Numbered from the stretch's first letter, positions 32,770 to 41,658 are shown. The stretch: DNA of 64,000 bases from Streptomyces wuyuanensis (GCF_900103455.1 NZ_FNHI01000015.1:124001-188000), one strand, 5' to 3'. Program-made: numbers and translations. Notes: a model not told the origin generated them from the sequence alone.

Positions 32770-33111
32770 CGTGCTGGTGGCGCGGAGGGCTGCCTTCCGC
32801 GCGGCTGCGAGCACGTGCCACCGCGGGGTGACGGCGTCCGCGTTACGGGGGTACGCGCACACCCGGACGCCCCCGGCCCGCGCACGGTCCGCACGCGGCC
32901 ACCGACCGGCCCCCGGCGTCGCTTCCGGCGCCGGGCCCGGTCCCGGCCCGGCCGGGGTGCCCCGCCCCGTACGCGCGTACTTCCGCGGCGCCCACCCCTC
33001 ACCCATACGCGTCCGCGCCCCGGCCCGGCGCGGCCGTGGCCCCGCCGTCCCGGCCCCGCACACCCCCTTGCCCGATCAGGCGCCAGCCAAGACCATGGTT
33101 CCCCAGTTCAT
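32770..33111. other. Intergenic region, about 340 bp
   Basis: Very GC-rich, with Pro/Ala/Arg-coding shadow frames only. No hairpin or gene is evident. It ends at operator 7. Confidence 0.4.
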
Positions 33112-33126
33112 ATGACGGATCGTCAG
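33112..33126. promoter_or_regulatory. TetR-type operator, copy 7
   Basis: ATGACGGATCGTCAG; the inner TGACGgatCGTCA is a perfect dyad. It ends 24 bp before the LLM oxidoreductase ATG. Confidence 0.75.
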
Positions 33127-33150
33127 ATCCGGTGGCGAAGGGGCCGAACC

Positions 33151-34080
33151 ATGGTGGTCTACGGGATGCAGCTGCCCGTTCAGTCGCAGAGCACCATCTA
33201 CGCCGAGTCCTGGGAGGCGGCCGCGGGTCCGGACGATCTCGTCGCGATCGCACGCGCCGCCGACCGTACCGGGTTCGCCTACATCGCCGTCTGCGACCAC
33301 GTCGCGATCCCGCTGCGGCTCGCCGGGGCGATGTCGACCGTCTGGTACGACCCCGTCGCCACGATGTCGTTCCTGGCCGCGGCGACCGAGCGGGTCCGGC
33401 TGCTCAGCCATGTCGCCGTCGTCGCGCTGCGCCATCCGCTGGTCACGGCCAAGCAGTACGCGACCCTCGACCATCTGTCCGGCGGCCGGCTGGTCCTCGG
33501 GGTCGGCGCGGGGCATGTGCGCGAGGAGTTCGAGGCGGTCGGCGCCGACTTCGACGGGCGCGGTGCCGTGCTCGACGAGACCGTCGACGCGCTCAGGGCT
33601 GCGCTCGGGCCCGAGGAGTTCCCGAGTTTCACGGGGAAGCACTTCGCCTTCGAAGGGCTCGGTCAGAGACCGCGGCCCGCCCAGGCCAGGGTGCCGCTGT
33701 GGGTCGGCGGCTCCTCGCCGGCCGCCGTGCGCCGGGCGGCCCTCAAGGGGGACGGATGGCTACCGCAGGGCGATCCGCGAGACCGTCTCCCGCGGCAGAT
33801 CGCCCGGCTCAGGACGCTGCGGGCGGAGGCCGGGATCGAGGATCCCCTGGTGATCGGCGCGATCACCGAGCCCCTGTACGTCGGCGACGCCGGCTGGGAC
33901 ACGGGCCGGCGCACGCTGACCGGCAGGCCGGAAGTGCTCGCCGAGTCGCTGCGCGAGTACGGCGCCATGGGCGTGGACCAGATCCAGGTGCGGTTCCGCA
34001 GCCGGAGCCGCAGTGAACTCACCGACCAGATGGCGGCCTTCGCCGCCGACGTCGCTCCGCACCTCGACCGTGAGGCGTGA
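33151..34080 (+). CDS. LLM-class (luciferase-like, F420-type) oxidoreductase
   Basis: A 309-residue TIM-barrel oxidoreductase. Seen: 'VAIARAADRTGFAYIAVCDHVAIP', 'ERVRLLSHVAVVALRHPLVTAKQYATLDHLSGGRLVLGVGAGHVREEFEAVG', and 'VPLWVGGSSPAAVRRAALKGDGWLP', the classic pattern of F420-dependent LLM enzymes. Cofactor (F420 or FMN) is inferred from subfamily style. ATG 33151 has AAGGGG seven bases upstream. The SDR gene follows 34 bp later, in one operon behind operator 7. The 3' end takes part in a short duplication (34048-34102). Probable role: a hydride-transfer step on a pathway intermediate. Confidence 0.88.
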   Translation: MVVYGMQLPVQSQSTIYAESWEAAAGPDDLVAIARAADRTGFAYIAVCDHVAIPLRLAGAMSTVWYDPVATMSFLAAATERVRLLSHVAVVALRHPLVTAKQYATLDHLSGGRLVLGVGAGHVREEFEAVGADFDGRGAVLDETVDALRAALGPEEFPSFTGKHFAFEGLGQRPRPAQARVPLWVGGSSPAAVRRAALKGDGWLPQGDPRDRLPRQIARLRTLRAEAGIEDPLVIGAITEPLYVGDAGWDTGRRTLTGRPEVLAESLREYGAMGVDQIQVRFRSRSRSELTDQMAAFAADVAPHLDREA

Positions 34081-34102
34081 CGTCGCTCCGCACCTCGACC
34101 GT
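34048..34102 (+). repeat. Duplicated 3' end of the LLM gene
   Basis: A 24-bp segment (GACGTCGCTCCGCACCTCGA plus four bases) is repeated exactly at 34048-34071 and 34079-34102, a 31-bp period. The first copy codes the last residues of the LLM protein; the second is non-coding and sits just before the SDR ribosome site. Confidence 0.85.
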
Positions 34103-34114
34103 TGGGAGTACGGC

Positions 34115-34867
34115 ATGGGAAAGCTGGACGGGCGCGTCGTCATCGTCACGGGGGCGGCGCGCGGACAGGGCGAGCAGGAGGCGCGGCTCTTCAGTGCCGA
34201 GGGTGCCAGGGTCGTCCTCGCGGACGTCCTCGACGACCGCGGCGAGGCGGTGGCCAAGGAGCTCGGGGGTCTCTACGTCCACCTCGACGTCGGCGACGAG
34301 GCAGGCTGGGCCGCCGCCGTCGGCGCCGCCAAGGACGCCTTCGGCCGGATCGACGGCCTGGTCAACAACGCGGGCATCCTGCGTTTCAACGAGCTGGTCA
34401 GCACCCCCCTGGAGGAGTTCCAGCAGATCGTCCAGGTCAACCAGGTCGGCGCGTTCCTGGGCATCAAGACCGTCGCGCCCGAGATCGAGGCGGCGGGTGG
34501 CGGCACCATCGTCAACACCGCCTCGTACACGGCGCTCACGGGCATGTCGTACGTCGGGGCGTACGCCGCGACCAAGCACGCCGTCCTCGGTCTGACGCGG
34601 GTGGCCGCGATCGAGCTCGCCGCGAAGGGGATCCGGGTCAACGCGGTGTGCCCCGGGGCGGTGGACACCCCGATGAGCAATCCCGACGGCGCGGACCCGG
34701 ACGCACTGGACGGGCTCTACCGGCAGCTCGTGCCACTCGGACGGGTCGGCCGACCGGAGGAGGTGGCGAGGCTCGCGCTGTTTTTGACCAGCGACGACTC
34801 CTCCTACATCACGGGGCAGCCCTTCGTCATCGACGGCGGCTGGCTGGCCGGCGTCAGCGTTCTCTGA
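34115..34867 (+). CDS. Short-chain dehydrogenase/reductase (hydroxysteroid-dehydrogenase-like)
   Basis: A 250-residue classical SDR. TGAARGQG (12-19) binds the dinucleotide; Asp in 'VLADVLDD' favours NAD(H); NNAG, Ser137 and Y150-x-x-x-K154 form the active site; 'VCPGAVDTPMSN' is the usual substrate-loop lead. The TGxxRGQG pattern is typical of actinobacterial 3-alpha/20-beta hydroxysteroid-type SDRs, but the substrate is unknown. ATG 34115 has TTGGGAG seven bases upstream. It follows the LLM gene in one operon. Operator 8 overlaps its stop codon. Confidence 0.9.
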   Translation: MGKLDGRVVIVTGAARGQGEQEARLFSAEGARVVLADVLDDRGEAVAKELGGLYVHLDVGDEAGWAAAVGAAKDAFGRIDGLVNNAGILRFNELVSTPLEEFQQIVQVNQVGAFLGIKTVAPEIEAAGGGTIVNTASYTALTGMSYVGAYAATKHAVLGLTRVAAIELAAKGIRVNAVCPGAVDTPMSNPDGADPDALDGLYRQLVPLGRVGRPEEVARLALFLTSDDSSYITGQPFVIDGGWLAGVSVL

Positions 34868-34878
34868 CGGTTCGTCAG
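34864..34878. promoter_or_regulatory. TetR-type operator, copy 8
   Basis: CTGACGGTTCGTCAG, perfect 6-bp arms. It overlaps the SDR stop codon and is the distal of two sites upstream of the next LLM gene. Confidence 0.75.
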
Positions 34879-34940
34879 TCGGGTTGTCCTCGCTCTATTG
34901 ACGCCCCGGACGTGCGGTGGAACAGTCGACGGAGTCGAAT

Positions 34941-34955
34941 CTGACGATGCGTCAG
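34941..34955. promoter_or_regulatory. TetR-type operator, copy 9
   Basis: CTGACGATGCGTCAG, perfect 6-bp arms. It lies 27 bp upstream of the LLM TTG start. With copy 8 (77 bp away, centre to centre, about seven helical turns) it could support cooperative or looped repression. Confidence 0.78.
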
Positions 34956-34982
34956 AAAAGTAGGACGGGACGGTGAACCCCC

Positions 34983-36101
34983 TTGGAATTCGGGCTCTTT
35001 GTTCAGGGTTACGTCGGCAAGCGCGCCGAGACCGACCCGCTCGCCGAGCACAAGGCGCTCATGGAGGAGACCGAGTACGTCATCCAGGCGGACAAGTCCG
35101 GCTTCAAGTACGCCTGGGCCTCCGAGCACCACTTCCTGGAGGAGTACTCGCACCTCTCCGCGAACGACGTCTTCCTCGGCTACCTCGCCCATGCCACCGA
35201 GCGGATCCATCTCGGCTCGGGCATCTTCAACCCGCTCGCGCAGGTCAACCACCCCGTCAAGGTCGCCGAGAAGGTCGCCATGCTCGACCACCTCAGCGAG
35301 GGCCGCCACGAGTTCGGTTCGGGACGCGGGGCCGGTTCGCACGAGATCCTCGGCTTCCTCCCGGGCATCACCGACATGAACCACACCAAGGAGATCTGGG
35401 AAGAGACCATCGCCGAGTTCCCCAAGATGTGGCTCCAGGAGGAGTACGAGGGCTTCCAGGGGAAGCACTGGTCACTGCCCCCGCGCAAGGTGCTGCCCAA
35501 GCCGTACGGGAAGTCCCACCCGCCCATGTGGTACGCGGCCGGGTCCCCGCCCTCCTACGCCATGGCGGCCCGCAAGGGGCTCGGCGTGCTGGGCTTCAGC
35601 GTCCAGAAGGTCTCCGACATGGAATGGGTGCTGGAGCAGTACAAGACCGCGATCCGCGAGGCGGAGCCCATCGGCGACTACGTCAACGACAACGTGATGG
35701 TGACGTCGACCGCCGTCTGCGCCCCCACGCACGCGGAGGCGGTGCGCATCGCGGCGGCCGGCGGGCTGCACTACCTGCAGTCGCTCGTGTTCCGCTACCA
35801 CGACACCTTCCCGCGGCCCGAGGGCTTCCCCGTGTGGCCGGAGACCCTGCCGGAGTTCAACGAGGAACTCATCGAACTCCTCATCCAGGAGGAACTGCTG
35901 ATCTGCGGCGATCCGGACGAGGTGCTGGCGCAGTGCAAGCGGTGGGAGCAGGCGGGAGCGGACCAGCTGTCGTTCGGCCTGCCGATCGGGATCTCCAAGG
36001 AGGACACCCTCCAGACGATCCGCCTGGTCGGCGAACACGTCATCCCCAAGATCGACACGGACCCGGTCCACCGTACGACGCGGTTCCGCGAGTCCGCGTG
36101 A
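34983..36101 (+). CDS. LLM-class flavin-dependent monooxygenase-like enzyme
   Basis: A 372-residue luciferase-like protein of the longer, bacterial-luciferase-alpha style: 'MEFGLFVQGYVGKRAETDPLAEH', 'YAWASEHHFLEEYSHLS', 'IHLGSGIFNPLAQVNHPVKVAEKVAMLDHLSEGRHEFGSGRG' and 'LGVLGFSVQKVSDMEWV'. This subgroup usually uses FMNH2 and oxygen, in contrast to the shorter F420 type at 33151. The only start consistent with the family N-terminus is TTG 34983, with GGGACGG about 10 bases upstream. It is controlled by two operators and is probably monocistronic. The monooxygenase role is inferred. Confidence 0.85.
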   Translation: MEFGLFVQGYVGKRAETDPLAEHKALMEETEYVIQADKSGFKYAWASEHHFLEEYSHLSANDVFLGYLAHATERIHLGSGIFNPLAQVNHPVKVAEKVAMLDHLSEGRHEFGSGRGAGSHEILGFLPGITDMNHTKEIWEETIAEFPKMWLQEEYEGFQGKHWSLPPRKVLPKPYGKSHPPMWYAAGSPPSYAMAARKGLGVLGFSVQKVSDMEWVLEQYKTAIREAEPIGDYVNDNVMVTSTAVCAPTHAEAVRIAAAGGLHYLQSLVFRYHDTFPRPEGFPVWPETLPEFNEELIELLIQEELLICGDPDEVLAQCKRWEQAGADQLSFGLPIGISKEDTLQTIRLVGEHVIPKIDTDPVHRTTRFRESA

Positions 36102-36482
36102 CCCGGGTCTGACGCCCCGGTCCCGCTGCCGGGCGAACTCCGAACCGGGGCTTCGTCGGAGGCGCGGAACCGGACACCCAGGACCGCGGGCGGTGGCATC
36201 CCGGGCCGCCTCCCGCATCCGGCCCGGCCGGAGGGTCACGCGGCCGCGGCCGGCCGCGGCGCCCCCGGCCGGGCCACGCCCGCATCCGCACCGGGCCCCT
36301 ACCGCAGTGCGCACCCGAACCGCCGCACCGCACCCGCACCGCCGCACGCCCGCGACCACCGCCCCGCGCAAAGCCGACCGCTCCCGGGCCGACCGCGCTG
36401 CCCAAGCCGACCGCCCCGGCGCCCCGGCGTCGACGCCCGACCCCGTGCCGGCGGCAGCGCCCCGCACGCGAAAGGGACGACC
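36102..36482. other. Intergenic region, 381 bp
   Basis: Extremely GC-rich with short CGCACCG-type low-complexity runs. Only a half-site (CTGACG at about 36110) of the palindrome is present. AAAGGGACGACC before 36483 is the ribosome site of the next gene. No gene seen. Confidence 0.4.
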
Positions 36483-38222
36483 ATGCTCGACCACCTCATC
36501 ACGCGCGCGACCGTCGTCGACGGCACCGGCGCACCCGCCTACACCGCCGACGTCGGCATCCGCGACGGCCGCATCGCCGTCATCGCCGAGCCCGGCACCG
36601 TCACCGAGGAGGCCCGGACCACCGAGGACGCGACCGGGCTCGTCCTCGCCCCCGGTTTCGTCGACCCGCACACGCACTACGACGCCCAGCTCTTCTGGGA
36701 CCCGTACGCCACCCCGTCCCTGAACCACGGGGTGACGACGGTCGCCGGCGGCAACTGCGGGTTCACCCTCGCTCCGCTCAACCCCGACCACCCCGAGGAC
36801 GCCGACTACACACGGCGGATGATGTCCAAGGTCGAGGGCATGTCCCTGGTCGCCCTCGAAGAGGGGGCGCCGTGGAACTGGCACACCTTCGGCGAGTACC
36901 TGGACGCGCTCGACGGCCGTATCGCCGTCAACGCCGGCTTCATGGTGGGCCACTGCGCCCTGCGCCGGCACGTCATGGGCCCGGACGCCGTCGGCGGCAG
37001 GCCCACCGACGAGCAGCTCCGGCAGATGCTCACGCTCCTGCACGACGCCATGGACGCCGGCGCCTGGGGCCTGTCCACCACCCAGTCGTCCACCCACTCC
37101 GACGGCGACGGCAACCCCGTGGCCTCCCGGCACGCCGAGCCCGCCGAACTCCTCGCGCTCGCCCGGGCCGTCGGCGAGCACGAGGGCACCCAGCTCGAGG
37201 CGATCGTCGCCGGCTGCCTGGACCGGTTCGCGGACGAGGAGATCGACCTCCTCGTCGAGATGAGCGCCGCCGCGGGCCGGCCGCTCAACTGGAACGTGCT
37301 GACCGTCGACGCCGCCGTACCCGAACGCGTCCCCCGCCAGCTGGTGCCGAGCGAACGGGCCCGCCGTGCCGGCGGCCGGATCGTCGCCCTCACCATGCCG
37401 ATCCTGACCCCGATGAACATGTCGCTGGGCACCTTCTGCGCCCTCAACCTCATCCCCGGCTGGGGCGAGATCCTGGGCCTTCCCGTGCCGGAGCGGATCG
37501 CGAGGCTCCGCGACCCGGACGTCCGCGCGGAGATGCTGCGCCGCGCCGCGTCCAAGGAGGCCGGGGTCTTCCGCAGGCTCGCCGACTTCGAGCGGTACGT
37601 CATCGGCGACACGTACTCCGCCGCGAACGAGGGCCTCACCGGGCGCGTCGTGCGCGACGTCGCCGACGAACGCGGCCAGGACCCGTTCCGGTGCCTGGTG
37701 GAGATCTGCGCCAACGACGCTCTGCGCACGGTCCTGTGGCCGATGCCCACCGACAACGACCCGGCCAGCTGGGCCCTGCGGGCGGAGACCTGGCAGCACG
37801 AGGACGTGCTGCTCGGCGGCTCCGACGCGGGCGCGCACCTGGACCGGATGTGCGGGGCGCCGTACACGACGAGGTTCCTCGGCGACTGTCTGCGCGGCCG
37901 GAGGCTCGTCGGCCTGGAGGCGGCGGTGAAGATGCTCACCGACGACCCGGCACGGCTCTTCGGGCTGCGCGAACGCGGCCGGATCACCGAGGGCCACCAC
38001 GCGGACCTGGTCCTCTTCGACCCGGAGCGGATCGACGCGGGACCTGCCACCCTCGTGCACGACCTGCCCGGCGACAGCCCGCGGCTGGACTCGCGCGCGA
38101 CGGGGATCGTGTCCGTGCGCGTCAACGGGGTGGAGGCCATCCGGGACGACAGGGTGACCGGTGCCGTGCCGGGCCGGGTGCTGCGCTCCGGCCGCGACAC
38201 CAGGACGGTGAGCACCAAGTGA
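36483..38222 (+). CDS. Amidohydrolase-3 (N-acyl-D-amino-acid deacylase-like)
   Basis: A 579-residue metallohydrolase of the D-aminoacylase/amidohydrolase-3 group. Seen: the metal motif H63-T-H65-Y-D, 'GGNCGF' with Cys92 (a zinc ligand in D-aminoacylases), 'GLSTTQSSTHSDGDG', and a late 'GGSDAGAHLDRM' with the catalytic Asp. Family members hydrolyse N-acyl amino acids or cyclic amides and lactones. Many actinobacterial homologues lie in acyl-CoA/LLM catabolic neighbourhoods, as here. The stop overlaps the aldehyde dehydrogenase GTG, so the two are coupled. No palindrome precedes it. Substrate unknown. Confidence 0.87.
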   Translation: MLDHLITRATVVDGTGAPAYTADVGIRDGRIAVIAEPGTVTEEARTTEDATGLVLAPGFVDPHTHYDAQLFWDPYATPSLNHGVTTVAGGNCGFTLAPLNPDHPEDADYTRRMMSKVEGMSLVALEEGAPWNWHTFGEYLDALDGRIAVNAGFMVGHCALRRHVMGPDAVGGRPTDEQLRQMLTLLHDAMDAGAWGLSTTQSSTHSDGDGNPVASRHAEPAELLALARAVGEHEGTQLEAIVAGCLDRFADEEIDLLVEMSAAAGRPLNWNVLTVDAAVPERVPRQLVPSERARRAGGRIVALTMPILTPMNMSLGTFCALNLIPGWGEILGLPVPERIARLRDPDVRAEMLRRAASKEAGVFRRLADFERYVIGDTYSAANEGLTGRVVRDVADERGQDPFRCLVEICANDALRTVLWPMPTDNDPASWALRAETWQHEDVLLGGSDAGAHLDRMCGAPYTTRFLGDCLRGRRLVGLEAAVKMLTDDPARLFGLRERGRITEGHHADLVLFDPERIDAGPATLVHDLPGDSPRLDSRATGIVSVRVNGVEAIRDDRVTGAVPGRVLRSGRDTRTVSTK

Positions 38223-39724
38223 CCGGTGGGCACCGGGCGGCCGGGCGGTCCGCCGCGCCGCGGACGATCACCGGGCAGCGGCTCTTCATCGGCGGGGAGT
38301 GGGTCGAGCCGGCTCGCGGCCACTACGAGGTGGTCGACCCGGCCACGGAGGAGGTCGTCGGCCTCGCCCCGGAGGCGAGCCGGGACCAGGTGTACGAGGC
38401 GGCCGCGGCTGCCCGGGAGGCCTTCGAGGCGTGGTCCCGCACGGCACCGGAGGAGCGGGCGGCGGTCCTCGACCGGGCGGCGGACGTCGTCCGGCGGGAG
38501 TTCGACGCGTACGCGGAGCTCGCCCGGGCCGAGACGGGCGCCACCACGGGCACCGCGCGGGGCATGCAGGTAGCGGTCGGGGTGTCCCGGTTCCGCCGGT
38601 ACGCGAAGGGCGCGCTGGAGCCGGTCGAGGAGGGACTGCCGCCGCAGGTCAACGAGGCCGGGCCGATGGGGCGGGCGGGCGTCTTCGGCGCGCTCGCCGC
38701 GCGCCGCCCGGTGGGCGTGGTCACGTGCATCACCTCGTACAACAACCCGTGGGCCAACCCGGCGGGCAAGGTCGCCCCCGCGCTCGCGATGGGCAACACG
38801 GTCGTGGTGAAGCCGGCCCCGCAGGACCCGCTGTCGGTGTACCGGATGGCCGAGGCGCTCGCCGAGGCGGGCGCCCCGCCGGGCGTCGTCAACGTGGTGT
38901 CCGGTTCCGGTACGGAGGTGGGGGAGGCCGCCGTGGACTCTCCCGACGTCGACATGGTCAGCTTCACCGGTTCCACGGCCGTCGGGCAGCGCATCGGCGA
39001 GGTGTGCGGGCGGAGCATGAAGCGGCAGCTGATGGAACTGGGCGGCAAGGGCGCCGCGCTGGTCTTCGACGACGCCGACCTCGATTCCGCGGTTCTGGGC
39101 ATCGGCACGACGTTCGCCTTCTACAGCGGCCAGATCTGCACGGCGCCGACCCGGGTGCTGGCCCAGCGCGGGGTGTACGAGCGGCTGGTCGAGCGGCTCG
39201 GCGCCTTCGCCGGCCGGCTGAAGGTCGGCGACCCGGCGGAGCGGGACACCGTCGTCGGCCCGGTGATCTCCGCCGCCCACCGCGAGCGGGTCGAGTCGTA
39301 CGTCGAGCTGGGCAGGAAGGAAGGCGCGCGCCTGGTCGTCGGCGGGGAGCGCCCCGACACGGCGCGCGGCTTCTACGTCGCCCCGACGCTGTTCGCGGAC
39401 TGCGGCAACGAAATGCGTGTCGTCCGGGAGGAGATCTTCGGCCCGGTGGTGGTCGTGGTGCCCTTCGACGACGAGGAGGAGGGCGTCGCGCTCGCCAACG
39501 ACAGCGACTACGGACTGATCGACTACGTCTGGTCGGGCGACGCGGCCCGGGCGTTCCGGGTGGCGCGCCGGCTGCGGGCCGGCGGGGTCGGGGTCAACAC
39601 CGTCGGCCGGAACATGGAAGCGCCGTTCGGCGGTTTCAAGAAGAGCGGGGTGGGGCGTGACGTGGGTTCGTACGCGCTCCACGCGTACAGCGAGCTGCAG
39701 GCGATCGTGTGGCCCGGGGGGTGA
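38219..39724 (+). CDS. Aldehyde dehydrogenase
   Basis: A 501-residue NAD(P)-dependent aldehyde dehydrogenase. Seen: 'ITSYNNPWANPAGKVAPALAMGNTVVVKPA', 'SFTGSTAVGQRIGEV', catalytic Glu273 in 'MELGGKGAALV' and nucleophile Cys307 in 'YSGQICTAPTRV', with the ending 'EAPFGGFKKSGVGRDVG'. The GTG start overlaps the previous stop (GTGA) and adds about 20 unstructured residues; no better start is visible. It would oxidise an aldehyde to the acid, for example one released by a retro-aldol step. That pathway link is inference. Confidence 0.92.
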   Translation: MTGGHRAAGRSAAPRTITGQRLFIGGEWVEPARGHYEVVDPATEEVVGLAPEASRDQVYEAAAAAREAFEAWSRTAPEERAAVLDRAADVVRREFDAYAELARAETGATTGTARGMQVAVGVSRFRRYAKGALEPVEEGLPPQVNEAGPMGRAGVFGALAARRPVGVVTCITSYNNPWANPAGKVAPALAMGNTVVVKPAPQDPLSVYRMAEALAEAGAPPGVVNVVSGSGTEVGEAAVDSPDVDMVSFTGSTAVGQRIGEVCGRSMKRQLMELGGKGAALVFDDADLDSAVLGIGTTFAFYSGQICTAPTRVLAQRGVYERLVERLGAFAGRLKVGDPAERDTVVGPVISAAHRERVESYVELGRKEGARLVVGGERPDTARGFYVAPTLFADCGNEMRVVREEIFGPVVVVVPFDDEEEGVALANDSDYGLIDYVWSGDAARAFRVARRLRAGGVGVNTVGRNMEAPFGGFKKSGVGRDVGSYALHAYSELQAIVWPGG

Positions 39725-39956
39725 GCCGCCGACCGGGAGATGTAGCTCACGGGAAATTTTCCAAACGGGCAAAACGGGCACTGCTGCGGTTTTCGCAATC
39801 CGGAACGCCTCGCCCGACACCTGCGAATGCCGAGATTCGGGGCTTCCTCGCCTTTCAATCGGTGGCGCGAATCCCTTGAATGCATAAGCATCCAAGGTTT
39901 CGTATGTGAAGTTGGCGCCTTCGGATACGGGAACCGCAGCACTTAACGTCCTCTCC
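39725..39956. promoter_or_regulatory. AT-richer promoter region of the APC permease
   Basis: A 232-bp gap clearly less GC-rich than its surroundings, with a small dyad GGAAATTTTCC (39752-39762), repeated AAACGGGCA and an ATGCATAAGCAT dyad near 39880-39891. It probably carries the permease promoter; no exact elements are assigned. Confidence 0.4.
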
Positions 39957-41516
39957 ATGACTCAGCTGGAGACGCGGCCCCAGGTCGGAGACACGGTACG
40001 GGGACGCTCTGAAGGGGGCGTCCGGGCCAAGGGGCTGGAGAAGAACTCCGTCGGCCTGCTCGGCAGTGCCGTCATCGGCATCTCGACGGTCGCCCCCGTG
40101 TACTGCCTGACCTCGACCCTGGGCTCCACGGCCGGCGAGGTGGGCCTGCAGATGCCCGCCGTGTTCCTGGCCGGCTTCCTGCCGATGCTCCTCGTCGCCT
40201 TCGCCTACCGCGAGCTGAACCGGGTGATGCCGGACTCCGGCACCTCCTTCACCTGGACCGTGAAGGCCTTCGGCCCACGCGTGGGCTGGATGTGCGGCTG
40301 GGGCCTGGTGATCGCCACGATCATCGTGCTCTCCAACCTCGCCGGCGTCGCCACCTCCTATTTCTGGCTGCTGGCAGGAGAGATCACGGGCAGCGAGTCG
40401 GTCGCCGCCCTCGACGGCAACAAGGCCGTCCACATCGTCACCTGCCTCGCCCTGATCGCCGTCGCCACCGCGATCAGCTACCGCGGCATGACCGCCACCA
40501 AGCGGGTGCAGTACACGCTGGTCGGACTCCAGCTCGTCGTCCTCGCCGTGTTCGTCGCGATGGCCCTCCAGAAGGCCGGCAGCGGCGCGTTCGACACCGG
40601 CATCGACTTCTCCTGGTCCTGGATGAACCCCTTCGCGGTCCAGTCCTTCGCGGCCTTCACCGCCGGCCTGTCGCTGTCGATCTTCATGTACTGGGGCTGG
40701 GACGCCTGTCTGTCGACCAACGAGGAGACCACCGGCTCCGACCGGACCCCCGGCCGCGCCGCGCTCATCGCGATGGTCGTCCTCGTCGGCTCGTACCTCG
40801 CCACCGGCGTCGCCGCCCAGATGGCCGTCGGCTCCGGCGACAAGGGCCTCGGCCTCGCCAACCCTGACACCTCCGACAACGTCTTCGCCGCGCTCGCCGG
40901 CCCCGTCATGGGCCCGGTCCTCGGCGTCGCGCTCTTCGTCGCCGTGCTCGCCTCGGCCGCCGCGAGCCTCCAGACCACGTTCATCCCGGTCGCCCGCACC
41001 GTGCTCGCCATGTCCTCGTACGAGGCCCTGCCCGAGTCCTTCTCCAAGGTCCACCCGCGCTTCAAGGTCCCCGGCCGCGCCACGGTCGTCGCGGGCATCG
41101 CCACCGGCGCTTTCTACACCGTGATGACGCTGGTCAGCGAGCACGTCCTGGTCGACACGATCTACGCGCTCGGCCTCATGATCTGCTTCTACTACGCGCT
41201 GACCGCCTTCGCCTGCGCCTGGTACTTCCGCGGCGAGCTCTTCCGCTCCGGCCGGGACTTCGCCTTCAAGGGCCTCTTCCCGGTCCTCGGCGGCCTGCTG
41301 CTCTCGGCGGTCTTCGGCAAGACGCTCTACGACATGTGGGACCCGGCGTACGGTTCCGGCTCCTCGGTCTTCGGCGTCGGCTCGGTCTTCGTGATCGGCG
41401 TCGGCCTGCTGCTCCTCGGCGGAGTGATCATGCTGGTGATGCAGCGGCGCAGCCCCGCCTTCTTCCGGGGCGAGGTCCTGACGAAGGACACCCCGTCGCT
41501 GGTGGTCCCGGACTGA
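39957..41516 (+). CDS. APC-superfamily amino-acid/amine permease
   Basis: A 519-residue membrane transporter with about 12 hydrophobic helices. N-terminal signature: 'GLEKNSVGLLGSAVIGISTVAPVYCLTSTLG', then 'FAYRELNRVMPDSGTSFTWTVKAFGPRVGWMCGW', the APC core around TM1-TM3. 'MYWGWDACLSTNEETTGSDRTPGRA' is the conserved helix 6-7 region. It would take up an amino acid, amine or similar solute by symport. The start ATG 39957 lacks a strong ribosome site; a leaderless or weak start is possible. It is monocistronic. The gene's end is reused in downstream repeats (41530-41638). Confidence 0.88.
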   Translation: MTQLETRPQVGDTVRGRSEGGVRAKGLEKNSVGLLGSAVIGISTVAPVYCLTSTLGSTAGEVGLQMPAVFLAGFLPMLLVAFAYRELNRVMPDSGTSFTWTVKAFGPRVGWMCGWGLVIATIIVLSNLAGVATSYFWLLAGEITGSESVAALDGNKAVHIVTCLALIAVATAISYRGMTATKRVQYTLVGLQLVVLAVFVAMALQKAGSGAFDTGIDFSWSWMNPFAVQSFAAFTAGLSLSIFMYWGWDACLSTNEETTGSDRTPGRAALIAMVVLVGSYLATGVAAQMAVGSGDKGLGLANPDTSDNVFAALAGPVMGPVLGVALFVAVLASAAASLQTTFIPVARTVLAMSSYEALPESFSKVHPRFKVPGRATVVAGIATGAFYTVMTLVSEHVLVDTIYALGLMICFYYALTAFACAWYFRGELFRSGRDFAFKGLFPVLGGLLLSAVFGKTLYDMWDPAYGSGSSVFGVGSVFVIGVGLLLLGGVIMLVMQRRSPAFFRGEVLTKDTPSLVVPD

Positions 41517-41529
41517 TCGGCTCGTGGTC

Positions 41530-41638
41530 CCGGACTGATCCGCCCGTGCCCCCGGACCGAGAGCCGGTGGTCCCGGACTGATCCGCTGATCCGGACTGAT
41601 CCGCCCGTGCCCCCGGACCGAGGGCCGGTGGTCCCGGA
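41530..41638. repeat. Direct repeats derived from the permease 3' end
   Basis: A 48-bp unit occurs at 41530-41577 and 41591-41638 with one mismatch (61-bp period). Its GTGGTCCCGGACTGATC core also occurs at 41502-41518, where it spells the last codons and stop of the permease. Confidence 0.8.
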
Positions 41639-41658
41639 CCCAACGGCCCGCCCCCGAA

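Noticed and set aside
36806..39958. A 1050-residue open frame antisense to the amidohydrolase and aldehyde dehydrogenase genes
   Set aside because: It mirrors the codon bias of the sense genes, has His/Arg/Val-rich low-complexity content and no recognisable domain; a GC-frame shadow.
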